Below the pieces are notes generated by a model, which did no database searches, was not told the origin of the DNA, and saw only the letters and a list, made by a program, of their open reading frames with translations. Made by a program: the position numbers and the translations under genes. DNA of 64,000 nucleotides. Origin: Schistocerca nitens (lineage: Eukaryota; Arthropoda; Insecta; Orthoptera; Acrididae). This document shows positions 54,294 through 64,000 of the stretch, one piece after another (the first letter of the stretch is position 1; the number at the start of each line of letters is the position of its first letter). The stretch covers positions 10,743,501 to 10,807,500 of the forward strand of contig NC_064615.1 in assembly GCF_023898315.1 (NCBI RefSeq). The letters are read 5' to 3'.

Positions 54294-55800
54294 ATGAAGT
54301 GTGGTACATCATCTCTCGCTGGCGGCCAGCCGTCAGCAATCTCTAAGCTTTCCAAAGCTCACTTTAAGGCTAATGTGTATGACCCCAAATCATTCCCCTC
54401 CCTGGCCACACTATGGGAGGAACGAAAGGCTATGAATGAGAGCGAAAGATATTCGCCCCGGTATCTCGTCTGTACCAGAGCTGACGGGGAATCGTTTGTG
54501 TCTGTGAAGCCTCAGTTCTTTGTCGAACATTTAGAGGACAAGTTCGGGGAGGTGGAGGGCTTGTCCAAAATGCGGTCAGGGTCAGTCTTAATAAAAACAG
54601 CATCCTCTGCCCAGTCACGAGCCTTGCTCGCTTGTATAAAGTTGGGGGATGTTTCTGTTACTATCACCCCACATAAAAGCTTAAATATGGTCCAGGGCAT
54701 TATTTTTCACAGGGATCTCCTTTTACAGTCCGATGACGAGCTGCGCGCCAACTTAGAGCGACGAGGGGTCCATTTCGTCCGGCGCGTCCACCGGGGTCCG
54801 AGGGATCACCAAGTTGCCACCGGTGCCTTCATCTTGGCCTTCGAGGGTGACACATTACCTGAGAAGGTCAAGGTGATGGTATACCGTTGTGATGTCAAGC
54901 CCTATATCCCTCCCCCGATGCGGTGCTTCAAGTGTTGGAAGTTCGGCCATATGTCTTCTCGCTGTGCTTCCACCCTCATCTGTCGCGATTGTGGTCCACC
55001 ATCCCATCCTGATACTCCATGTGCCCCGCCTCCCATCTGTGTCAACTGCGGGGAGCACCATCCCCCTTGCTCGCCGGACTTTAAGATTCTCCAGAAGGAG
55101 CAGAAAATAATGGAATACAAGACCCTGGATAGGCTGACCTACACTGAGGCTAAGCGTAAGTTTGAACGACTGCATCCAGTACGTATGACGTCCACTTATG
55201 CTGCCACTGTCGCTCCTATTACAGTTCCTATAGCTGTGCCACACAACGTTAGCTCTCAGAGCCAGAGAACCACACCTGCCCCCTTGATAGTGGGGGGCAC
55301 TACACTCCCTGTTGCTCCTGCTGCATCTACTTCAGGAGCAACGCCAACCCAACCATCGGGGACACCAGTTCCCCCTTCCCAGCCGGAGAAGCGTAAGACT
55401 TCTTCGGCTCCTGTTGCCAGGAAGGGGGTCCCTTGGGGACCTCCCTTCGCAAGTTCCGACCGGTGCAAAAGCAGACAGCCGCAAGTGGCTCAAACAACAA
55501 CCGGTCCCTGGTCGTAGGGCCTCACGGTCGTCGTCCGTCCCTGAGACTGACCCAGTGGAGCTCTCCCAGCCTGAACGACCGAAGGCAGAGCGAAGTAATC
55601 TGAAAAAGAAAAAAGTTCCCACGAATCCCGACATTGCGGTGGCACCCGTCCCACCGCTACCAACAAGCTCAGCGTCTGAGGACGAGGTCGAGATTCTGGC
55701 GTCTGCTGAAGACCTGGATCTCACCGGTCCCTCAGACGCCATGGATGTCACTCGTGCGGGTTCTGAATCGGAGGCAGCGGGTGAACAAGCGGTGTTAATT
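54294..55800 (+). pseudogene. LINE ORF1 (gag-like, zinc knuckles), frameshifted
   Basis: Opens at ATG 54294. The frame to 55517 carries an RNA-recognition-like region and three Cys/His knuckles: CFKCWKFGHMSSRC, CRDCGPPSHPDTPC and CVNCGEHHPPC (54930-55075), then EYKTLDRLTYTEAKRKFERL and a Pro/Thr/Ser-rich tail. Near 55430-55450 (a G-run) the coding frame shifts to the one that reads WLKQQPVPGRRASRSSSV and an acidic Ser-rich end to about 55790. ORF1 protein would coat the LINE RNA. One frameshift disables it. Confidence 0.85.
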
Positions 55801-55831
55801 GTCTTCCTAATCTCTTCACGCCTTCTCCGTC

Positions 55832-58800
55832 ATGGACAATTTCATACTCCAGTGGAACTGCAGCGGTTTTTTCCACAATCTAGCCGAGCTCCGACAACTT
55901 ATCAGCCTTCACCCTTTCTTCTGCATTGCACTTCAGGAAACTTGGTTTCCAGCAATGTACACCCCCGCCCTCCGTGGCTTTCGGGGTTATTATAAGAACC
56001 GGGCAACTTATGAAAATTTGTCTGGTGGCGTCTGCATATATGTCCTTAACTCTCTTCACAGCGAGTCTGTCCCTCTACAAACAGCTTTAGAGGCTGTCGC
56101 TGTTCGGGTGTGGGTGCCACAGGCTGTTACCGTCTGCAGTCTTTACCTTCCACCGGATGGTGATGTCGCACATCATGTCCTGGCTGCGCTGATAGCTCAA
56201 TTGCCACCACCTTTCTTATTACTGGGCGACTTCAACGCCCATAACCCTCTGTGGGGTGGGTCAGTGGCGAAAGGTCGAGGTGCCACCATTGAGCATTTAT
56301 TGGCACAGCTCGATCTTTCACTGTTAAATGATGGTTCCTTCACACATTTCAGTGTGGCGCATGGCACGTACTCCGCCATTGACCTTTCGATCTGCAGCCC
56401 TAGCCTCTTACCATCTGTCCAATGGAGAGTGCATGACGACCTGTGTGGTAGTGACCACTCTCCGATCTTTCTGTCACTGCCACAGCGTCAGTCTTCTGGG
56501 CGCCCTTGCAGGTGGGCAATGAATAAGGCTGACTGGGACTTGTTCTCCTCCGTTGCCGCTATTGGGCTTCTCTCTAATGATGACATTGATGCGGTGGTTC
56601 AATCGGTCACCACCGGCATCGTTACTGCCGCCGAATCTGCCATTCCCCGTTCTTCTGGGTCCCCTCGGCGGCGGACTGTGCCTTGGTGGTCGCCTGAGAT
56701 CGCTGAAGCGATTAAAAATCGCCGGCGGGCGCTACAGCGTCACAAGCAACATCCATCCATAGACCACCTTATCGCCTTCAAACGGCTGCGTGCGCGAGCC
56801 CGCCTCCTTATCCGCCTTGGCAAGCAGGCGTGCTGGGAGCGGTATGTGTCCACCATTGGCCTCCATGTCACTCCATCGCAGGTCTGGGCCAAGATTCGAC
56901 GCGTCTACGGCTATCGGACCACTGTCAGTGTCCCTGCGCTCTCACTGAATGGAGCAGTTTGTACTGACTCCGACGTCATTGCAACCCGCTTCTGCGAATT
57001 ACCACCAGGCCTTCCGCTCCATCAAAGAGCGGATGGAACGTCGGAGGCTTTTTTTTCGCACCCACACTTCTGAATCCTACAACGCTCCATTCAGTGAGTG
57101 GGAATTTCACAGTGCCCTTGCCGCTTGCCCTGATACAGCTCCCGGACCCGACCGTATCCACTGTCAGATGCTGAAACACCTTTCAGTGGACTGCAAGCGA
57201 TGCCTCCTCGACCTTTACAACCGTCTCTGGGTCGAGGGTGAGTTTCCGTCGCAATGGCGGGAAAGCATTGTCATCCCCATTTTGAAACCGGGCAAGAGCC
57301 CTTTGGAGGTGGACAGCTACCGCCCTATTAGCCTCACCAACGTTCTTTGCAAGCTTCTCGAACGGATGGTGAGCCGGCGTTTGAATTGGGTACTGGAGTC
57401 TCGGGGCCTTCTGGCTCCGTCTCAGGGTGGGTTCCGTAAAGGCCGCTCCGCCGCCGACAATCTGGTGAGCCTGGAGTCGGCCATCCGTACTGCCTTTGCC
57501 GGCCGTCAGCACCTAGTCGCTGTCTTTTTCGGCATGCGGAAGGCGTACAATACGACATGGCGTCATCACATCCTTTCTACACTTCATGGATGGGGTCTTC
57601 GGGGCCCTCTGCCGATCTTTATCCGCAATTTCCTGTCGTATCGTACCTTCCGCGTGCAAGTCGCAGCCTCATATAGTTCCTCCCACGTCCAGGAGAACGG
57701 CGTGCCACAGGGTTCTGTTTTAAGTGTCTGCCTGTTTTTAATAGCCATTAACGGGCTCGCTGCAGCCGTGGGAAATTCTGTCTCCGCTTCCCTGTATGCT
57801 GACGACTTCTGCCTTTACTACAGCTCTACTGGCATTGCAGCTATTGAACGCCAGCTACAGGGCGCTATCCGCAAGGCGCAGTCTTGGGCTGTAGCTCATG
57901 GGTTCCAGTTTTCGGCAGCGAAAACCCGCGTTATGCATTTCTGCCGGCGACGTACTGTCCACCCGGAGCCGCAGCTTTCTCTTGACGGCGAACTTCTTTC
58001 AGTGGTGGAATCACACAGGTTTTTGGGGGTGGTTTTCGATGCCCGGTTGACTTGGCTGCTTCATATCCGGCAGCTCAAACAGGCGTGTTGGCGGCATCTC
58101 AATGCTCCGCGATGCTTGAGCCACACCCGCTGGGGCGCCAACCGATCTACCCTGTTACGGCTCTACCAGGCGTTAATCCAGTCTCGTCTGGATTATGGGA
58201 GCCTGGCTTATGGCTCAGCATCCCCATCTGCGTTGCGGGTGCTGGACCCAATCCTCCATAGCGGGATACGCCTTGCCACTGGTGCTTTCCACACCAGCCC
58301 TGTGGACAGCATACTAGTGGAGGCAGGTGTCCCTCCATTGCGGTTACGACGCCAACAATTACTGGCTGCTTATGCTGCCCATGTTTTTAGCTCGCCCAGG
58401 CATCCAAATTACCGTGTCCTGTTCCCGCAGTCAGTCGTCCATCTGCCAGAACGTCGGCCCCGGTCGGGTTGTCCAATCGCCGTACGCGTCATAGAACTTC
58501 TCTCCGGGCTTGTGTTTTTCCCTGTTCCACCTCCTTTCCGCGCACCTCTGCGTACACCCCCGTGGTGTGTGCCTCGCCCTTGCCTTCGGCTCGACTTGGC
58601 ACAGAGCCCGAAGGATTCAGTCCCTCCAGAGGCCTTCCGCCGCCGCTTTTATTCCATCCTGGCCACGTATCAGGGCTCTGGCATTATTTACACTGACGGC
58701 TCGATGGTTGCTGGTCGAGTCGGTTATGCGCTAACTCTAGGGGACCATGCCGAACAAAGTTCCTTGCCGGCTGGCTGCAGCGTTTACACTGCTGAGCTGG

Positions 58801-59486
58801 TCGCCATCTTTCAAGCCCTAGAGCATATCCGCTCCTGCTCAGGTGAGTCCTTCGTTATCTGTAGCGATTCCCTGAGCGGTTTACGAGCTCTCGACCAGTG
58901 TTTTCCTCGTTCTCGTCTGGTGATGGCTATCCATGAGTCCCTGCATACTCTTGCGCGTTGCAGCCGCTCTGTGGTCTTGGTGTGGACCCCCGGTCATGTC
59001 GGTATCCCGGGCAATGAACGTGTTGACCGCCTGGCCAAACAGGCCACCAGTGAACCCACTCTAGACATTGACCTTCCGGAGACTGATTTGAGGACCGTCT
59101 TACGCCGCAAAGTTATCTCGCTTTGGGACGCTGAATGGCGCGGTCTGACCGCCCCTAATAAACTCCGTGCCGTCAAGGAGACGACGACTGTGTGACACTC
59201 CTCCTTGCGAGTCTCTCGCAAGGAGTCTTTCATCCTCTGCCGACTGCGTATTGGGCACACACGGATGACCCACGGCCACTTATTGCATCGTGAGGACCCC
59301 CCTCTCTGTCGCTGCGGCTCGGTATCGACAGTGGTCCACATTTTGTTGGACTGTCCACTTTTATCTGTGCTCAGGCAGACATTTGCGCTGCCTGATACGC
59401 TCCCTGCCCTTTTATCTGATGACCCTGTTATGGCTGGCTTAGTTTTACGTTTTATTCGGGCAGGGGGTTTTTATCGTTTAATCTGA
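55832..59486 (+). pseudogene. LINE ORF2 (endonuclease, RT, RNase H), two lesions
   Basis: Starts at ATG 55832 (MDNFILQWNCSGFFHNLAEL). Endonuclease: ALQETWFP (E), LLLGDFNAHNPLWGG (D/N), GSDHSPIFLSL (DH). A frameshift near 57000 leads to RT 56990-58050: TAPGPDRIHCQMLKHLS, SYRPISLTNVLCKLLERMV, GVPQGSVLSVCLFLIAINGL and SLYADDFCLYYSS (YADD intact). In motif A the usual D-x-x-KAYD reads FFGMRKAYNTTW, losing both aspartates. RNase H: IIYTDGSMVAGRVGYAL, YTAELVAIFQALEHI, FVICSDSLSGLRAL, TPGHVGIPGNERVDRLAKQA (D, E, D, D present). A TGA at 59193 interrupts; the frame continues to CRCGSVSTVVHILLDC and a stop at 59486. Not functional. Confidence 0.92.
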
Positions 59487-60135
59487 GTGTTTATGCTTTT
59501 TAGTGTTGATTCTGGCTTTTAGCCTCTGATTTTAACCTGAGTTTTTAATGTGTTCTTGGTGGTTGGCTTTTCCTCTTTTTTGTTTCTATGGTCGGCCAAC
59601 CACCGTCATGCTCTGTGTGTTTTTAGTTCATCTTGTCTGGTCTTTGTCTCAGTTTCTCTTGTTCTGTGTCGTCTGTGCTCTATTCTGTTAATCGCTTTTA
59701 TTCTCTGTGGGTGTTTTTAGTATTTGGAAAAAGGGACCGATGACCGTAGCAGTCTGGTCCCTTTAATCCCAACCAACCAACCCAAAGAAACACGTATAGG
59801 CATGCATTCTCAAATACAGAGATATGTAAACAGGCAGAATACGGCATTGCGGTCGGCAACACCTATATAAGACAACAAGTGCCTGGCACAGTTGTTAGAT
59901 CGGTTACTGCTGCTACAATGGGATATAATCAGGATTTAAGTGAGTTTGAACGTGGTGTTATAGTCGGCACATGAGTGATAGGACACAGTATCTCCAAGGT
60001 AGCGATGAAGTGGGGATTTTCCTGTACGACCATTTCATGAGTGTACGTTGAATATCAGGAATCCAGTCAAACATTAAATCTCCGATATCGCTGCAACCGG
60101 AAAACGATTCTGCAAGAACAGGACCAACGACGACC

Positions 60136-60290
60136 GGGCGTGAGTCGTGCTTCGGTAGCTCAGATGGTAGAGCACTTGCCCGCGAAAGGCAAAGGTCCCA
60201 AGTTCAAGTCTCGGTCGGGCACACAGTTTTAATCTGCCAGGAAGTTTCATATCAGCGCACACTCTGCTGCAGAGTGAAAATCTCATTCTG
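60136..60290 (+). repeat. tRNA-derived SINE, family C
   Basis: tRNA-like head with A box TAGCTCAGATGGTAGAGC at 60157-60174, an anticodon-stem-like TTGCCCGCGAAAGGCAA (CGA at the anticodon position), and B box AGTTCAAGTCT near 60201. The body reads AATCTGCCAGGAAGTTTCAT and CGCACACTCTGCTGCAGAGT, ending AAAATCTCATTCTG. Class-I-like head, so its parental tRNA differs from that of family A. No clear target duplication. Confidence 0.85.
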
Positions 60291-61231
60291 TATATTAAAT
60301 TTGTACGTTATTCAATTATGATTTGTCACAGACAGACAGACAACAGTTGTTTTAACTTAAGCTAGCCAGTTTTGTTACTGTTTTACTTTGTACTATGTTT
60401 CTTGTAGTATTACTAATGTGTTTTTGGGCTCTGCTTTGTAGATACAGTTTCTAAATAATATCGACAACGTTTTCTTTACTGCATAATGCATATTTTAAAA
60501 AAACTCGATGAGTGCAAAGAGCACAAGGTCCTATGTAGTGTCAATGACCACATCTTGAATTCTGTGTTATTCGTGTGAGCAGAAGAGACTCTCCAAACTG
60601 TCATCATGGCATATCTCGTGATACACCAGAAGGATTTTTGCAAATTTTCTGTGAAATTACATAAGGTGATGGAAATATGAAAAATAAGATGTTCACTTTA
60701 ATACACTCTCAGTATATCATTAATTTCTGTTGTAAATATGCAAATGTATTTACATGGTGAAAATATTGATGTAAAGTGTAAATATTTGTTTCCCTGCTCC
60801 TACTCTCTGAGTATTTCAGTCAGTTCAACATTTGTACTTTTCACATTTTAAGAGCTAGTAATGTCTTACATGTAATGCAATCTAATGACATTAAAATTGA
60901 GTACCATAAACAAGTACGAATCTTACATGGACATATTGTAAAGTGATGATCCTGTCGTAGCTGGTATGCCAGTTGTCATTGTCATAAAAAGGGAAAATCT
61001 GCACTTCCACTGCCACATGGTGAGAAGCATTGCATGTGATAAAAGGCTTAGATGAAATCACAAGTAATCATACGTTGGCTGGCATACTGTTTGCACTTAC
61101 CCAGTTTTATTGTGAAGTGCTAATTTATAAAGTTGTGGCTTTAACAAAACATAATTCATCACTCGTAGTGTTTGAAAATACCCACACTCCCTTGATTTCT
61201 TCAGTTCACTTGAATGATGTAGATTTAATAT

Positions 61232-61232
<1 letters not shown>
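60291..61232. other. DHODH intron, no feature seen
   Basis: AT-rich intronic sequence without recognisable repeats. Confidence 0.5.

Positions 61233-61300
<68 letters not shown>
61233..61300. repeat. (GT)n microsatellite
   Basis: 34 consecutive GT dinucleotides, uninterrupted, 366 bases upstream of DHODH exon c. Confidence 0.98.
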
Positions 61301-61303
<3 letters not shown>

Positions 61304-61380
61304 ACCCTCTGCTATACTTCTATTCTCTTACTTGGTTTCGTTATTGCAATGTAAATTCGTATCTGTTCTCTCTCTTTCAT

Positions 61381-61614
61381 CATGATTCATCATTGTAGAT
61401 TTATGGTATATACATACTGACAGAAATTCTAAGAAACTCTTGGATGATTGCTGTTACAAATTGTTTTTGTATGTAATATGTGTGAGAGTACGTAATACAT
61501 GATTCATCATTGTAGATTTATGGTATATACATACTGACAGAAATTCTAAGAAACTCTTGGATGATTGCTGTTACAAATGATTTTTGTATGTAATATGTGT
61601 GAGAGGACATAATA
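61381..61614 (+). repeat. 117-bp tandem duplication upstream of DHODH exon c
   Basis: CATGATTCATCATTGTAGAT at 61381 recurs at 61498. The two 117-base units run back to back and differ at only a few positions (ATTG/ATGA, AGTACGTA/AGGACATA). The second unit ends 52 bases before the exon c boundary. Confidence 0.95.
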
Positions 61615-61666
61615 GATACAAAATGTCAAAAATATTTTGAAAAACACTGCAAAAATTTCTTTGCAG

Positions 61667-61858
61667 ATATGGTTTCAATAGTGAAGGCCATGACATTGTA
61701 TACAATCGATTACATAATTTACGAAAAACCAATTATGTAGGAATCATTGGAGTCAATCTTGGTAAAAATAAAAATTCTGAAGACCCTTTAGAAGATTATG
61801 TGTCTGGAATCCGGAAATTTGCTGATGTTGCAGACTACTTAGTCATAAATGTATCAAG
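61667..61858 (+). CDS. DHODH: Dihydroorotate dehydrogenase (quinone), internal exon c
   Basis: Acceptor TTTCTTTGCAG|ATA, donor TCAAG|GTAGGC; 192 bases. The split Arg codon (AG|A) joins exon b, giving [20 protein letters not shown], the substrate-binding N-x-x-G region of the family. It continues [20 protein letters not shown] (FMN/orotate contacts N and K), [20 protein letters not shown]. The catalytic Ser-containing SSPNT loop must begin in the next exon, beyond the window. The intron to exon b is 8,125 bases and almost wholly transposable elements. Confidence 0.97.
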
Positions 61859-62149
61859 GTAGGCAGTTCAAAATTTCTCTTAGATTTTTTGTTGTCTTTC
61901 TTTTATATCTAAAGAGCTGTAAACCCACGAGAGCTAATTATTGCAACCACAAAAATGAAAGGTGCAGTTTGTTATAAATACTGGGAAATAATGTACTCAT
62001 TCAAGCTTTGAAATCAGTGTGACCTAAGCAAGATAAAATGGATGACACTGGAGGTCAAAAATGTTTTCCAGAAACGTTCTCCAGTGTGGGTTTAGAGCTC
62101 TTTCTGCTACCGTCTTAGTGCAGCTTGTGATCACACATTTTTCTAAACT

Positions 62150-63993
62150 TGTGTTCACACAGTGGTTTCTTTTTTCTTCAAATTGTAATAACCTTCATAG
62201 CAATGTCCCCAAAGATGCAAGAAGATAATCATAAGAGAAAGAAAATGACATTAGAATGAAATGTGGAATTATTGAAAGATGCGAACGTGGTGTGAGTGTT
62301 GCTATTTAGCATGCACAAGCAATCGGTCTACATCAACTATGTTCACCATCCTTGAGAACAAGGACAAGATTAAGGAGACAGAGGCCTCAAAGGGAGTGAC
62401 AAGAGTATCTAAACAACAGTTTTGTTTTCTGGATGATGTTGAAAGGTTGCTCCTTATATGGGTAAATGAAAAGCAATTGCAAGGCAACACTATTAACAAG
62501 AAGATCATTTGTGAGAAGGCAAGAATGATTTTCGCCGACCTCTTTAAGATGGTGCCAGGATCATCACTGGCCGAAGAAGTGTTTAAGGGAAGCTGTGGGT
62601 TGTTTGAGAAGTTTTAGAGAAGAACCAGTATCAACAGTGTCGTGAGGCACCTTGAAGCAGCCAGCTCCAGACAGTAGACAACTTCATCAGCAACTTCAAG
62701 ATGCTCGTAGGTTCTGAGGGTTATCTGCTGCAGTGGGTTTTTAATTGTGACTGGACAGGTCTGTTCTGAAAAAAGATGCCGAAGCGTGCCTTTATAACAG
62801 CAGAGGAGGATGCATTGTCCAATCACAAGCCAATGAAAGACTGTCTCACACTGCTATTCTATGCCAATTCATGTGACAATTTGAAAACTAAACCATTGCT
62901 TGCTTATCATTCAGAAACTCCATAAGCCTTCAAAAAGCATGTTAAATGTGATATGGAAGTCCAACAGCAAGGCTTGGGTGACACATGATCTTTTTTATGA
63001 TTGTATCAATGAAGTGTTTGGTCCTTTGGTGAAAAAATATTTGCTTGAGATGAATCTGCCACTCCATGTCTTGCTTGTTATGGACAATGCTCCCGCCCAC
63101 TTTCCAGGCCTACAAGACCATCTTGAAGAATTTCATTCATCAAGATCCAGTTTCTGCCTCCCAACACCACTCTGTTACTCCAGCTCATGGACCAACAGAT
63201 TATTTCTAACTCTAAGAAGCTCTACGCTAAAGCACTCTTTGAGCATTTCTTTGGGTTGACTAAAGCTAACAATCTCACTCTCAGAGAGTTTTGGAAATAT
63301 CACTTCAACATCGTTGCCTGCATGAAGAGGATTGAAAAGGCATGGGAAATGGTTACCAAGAAGACTCTCACCTCTGCTTGGAAGAAGTTTTGGCCGGAAT
63401 GCGTTGTCAAATGTCACTCAGTGGCATTTGAGTCCTTACCTGTGGAGTCTGTAGTCAACGAGATTGTTTCTCTGGCCAAGAGCAGGGGACTGGAAGTGGA
63501 TGTCAATGATATTGCTGAGCTTGTGGAAGATCACAGCCAAGGAATGACCATTGAAGAGCTTATGGAGTTGCAATGTGTTTGACTGCAGGAAGTCGTGGAG
63601 AGGAGTTGTTCAGAGGAGGAGGCAGTAACAGCAAAGCAGCAGTCTTCTAAGAGAAATGCTGAAAGTATGGGAATTGGTTGCTTTGTACATTGAAAATGAT
63701 CACCTCAAAAAAGCAGTGGCTACGCACGCTAAAAATTTATTTGTCAATAATGCTCTGTTATGTTTTCATCAAGTGTTGTATTGTGAATAATAAAGTACAT
63801 AAAACTGTATTTATTATTTTCTTCACGTAAATGGCATGAATAAGATAAAACATTTAGTATCTTTCCGTCACGGAACACATTATCGTATTTCACATTAATT
63901 TTTATGGGATAAACTGTTTCATTTAACAAGTGTTTTGCACTACAACCAAGCTACTGAAATGAATTATGCTCACTATGTGAAGTTCCACTGTAT
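62150..63993 (+). mobile_element. Tigger/pogo-type DNA transposon, decayed
   Basis: Encodes a decayed CENP-B/jerky-like transposase on + (62240-63582). The right end (63840-63993) reads TTTATGGGATAAACTGTTTC, ATTTAACAAGTGTTTTGCAC and ends in GTTCCACTGTATTG, resembling Tigger termini I know. The left TIR is not identified. It lies in the DHODH intron after exon c. Confidence 0.7.
62240..63582 (+). pseudogene. Tigger-like transposase (CENPB HTH, DDE), fragmented
   Basis: The HTH/CENP-B part 62330-62617: TMFTILENKDKIKETEASKG, then VERLLLIWVNEKQLQGNTI and EKARMIFADLFKM. Catalytic block 1 near 62740: VFNCDWTGLF (D present), then a TGA. After further shifts 62940-63120: WKSNSKAWVTHDLFYD and HVLLVMDNAPAHFPGL (D present). 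C-terminal part 63187-63582: LTLREFWKYHFNIVACMKRI, KAWEMVTKKTLTSAWKKFWP, ending EELMELQCV at a TGA. At least three frame breaks. Related by eye to TIGD1-type proteins. Inactive. Confidence 0.85.
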
Positions 63994-64000
63994 TGTAAGG

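Larger units (their letters stand above)
53680..59780 (+). mobile_element. I-clade-like LINE with RNase H, near full length (6.1 kb)
   Basis: Target duplication CCCAAAGAAA at 53670-53679 and 59781-59790, perfect. 5' UTR 53680-54293 begins CCCCCCCTGCGGGTTCGGGG, a strong hairpin-forming start. ORF1 and ORF2 follow, then a 3' UTR of about 290 bases ending TTTAATCCC(AACC)n. ORF2 includes endonuclease, RT, RNase H and a C-terminal zinc knuckle; RNase H places it with the I/LOA/R1-like group and not Jockey. It has a few disabling changes, so it is young compared with the other LINEs here. Confidence 0.93.
53661..60139 (+). mobile_element. Tc1-like fragment (copy E), split by a LINE and truncated at a SINE
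   Basis: The 5' TIR starts CACTAAAGTCCCAAAGAAA after TA at 53659-53660. It is interrupted by the LINE and resumes at 59781 with CCCAAAGAAACACGTATAGG. The transposase start follows near 59918 (MGYNQDLSEFERGV), then RYRCNRKTILQEQDQRRPG, with a TGA and frame losses between. Sequence ends at about 60139 where a tRNA-like SINE begins; nothing beyond it continues the Tc1. It lies in the DHODH intron on the coding strand. Confidence 0.85.

Noticed and set aside
61030-61398. 122-codon ORF through the (GT)n repeat
   Set aside because: The frame is kept open by the Val-Cys repeat from the microsatellite.
1-64000. CRISPR arrays, bacterial operons or rRNA genes
   Set aside because: No spaced direct repeats of that type and no rRNA-like sequence; the window is animal nuclear DNA.

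Overview
This is eukaryotic, animal nuclear DNA. It has GT-AG spliced exons of one conserved host gene, very large introns, and a dense nested mix of LINEs, LTR elements, tRNA-derived SINEs and Tc1/mariner, PIF/Harbinger and Tigger DNA transposons. The repeat vocabulary (tRNA-like SINEs ending in a GTCCCATAGTGCTCAGAGCC-type block, LINE tails in (TGTAGA)n and (CAA)n, a Gypsy LTR beginning TGTAAGTAGGCTG) matches what I remember of grasshopper and locust genomes. A Schistocerca-like orthopteran is my best guess. That guess rests on recall, not on a search.

Host gene: only about 0.6 kb of host coding sequence is recognisable. Three consecutive exons of quinone-dependent (class 2, mitochondrial) dihydroorotate dehydrogenase lie on the + strand at 53030-53239, 53342-53541 and 61667-61858. 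Phases match across all three. Exon 1 must lie upstream and the 3' exons lie beyond the window. The 8.1-kb intron between the last two exons is mostly one LINE inserted in a Tc1 fragment. The following intron holds a decayed Tigger-type transposon.

Layout. 1-8.9 kb: LINE fragments, a diverged minisatellite and two tRNA-SINEs. 9.1-16.9 kb: a DNA-transposon cluster (Tc1-like, a long-TIR mariner-superfamily element with a second mariner inside it, a tail-to-tail palindromic Tc1 remnant, another mariner), three of them carrying a SINE or other insert bounded by target-site duplications. 17.5-18.9 kb: Tc1 copy with a decayed transposase. 20.0-23.6 kb: a complete PIF/Harbinger element whose transposase and MADF/BESS genes are on opposite strands and interleaved through each other's introns. 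23.9-25.3 kb: a Tc1-like element with an uninterrupted 340-residue transposase. 26.4-36.6 kb: a Gypsy element with a 5' LTR only, its gag split by an RTE-type LINE. 39.6-41.7 kb: two foldback (MITE-like) elements and a LINE ORF1 fragment with an SGNH-esterase-like sequence. 42.6-50.8 kb: a second copy of the same RTE-type LINE, interrupted by a 4-kb DNA transposon and two solo LTRs. 53-64 kb: the DHODH exons and their TE-filled introns.

Most notable: the 3,991-bp element at 42736-46726. It has roughly 0.5-kb terminal inverted repeats, a 6-bp CAGGGG target duplication and one long (~850-codon) broken transposase-like gene. I cannot place that gene in any superfamily I know. The interleaved Harbinger gene pair and the intact Tc1 element with mismatched flanks come next.
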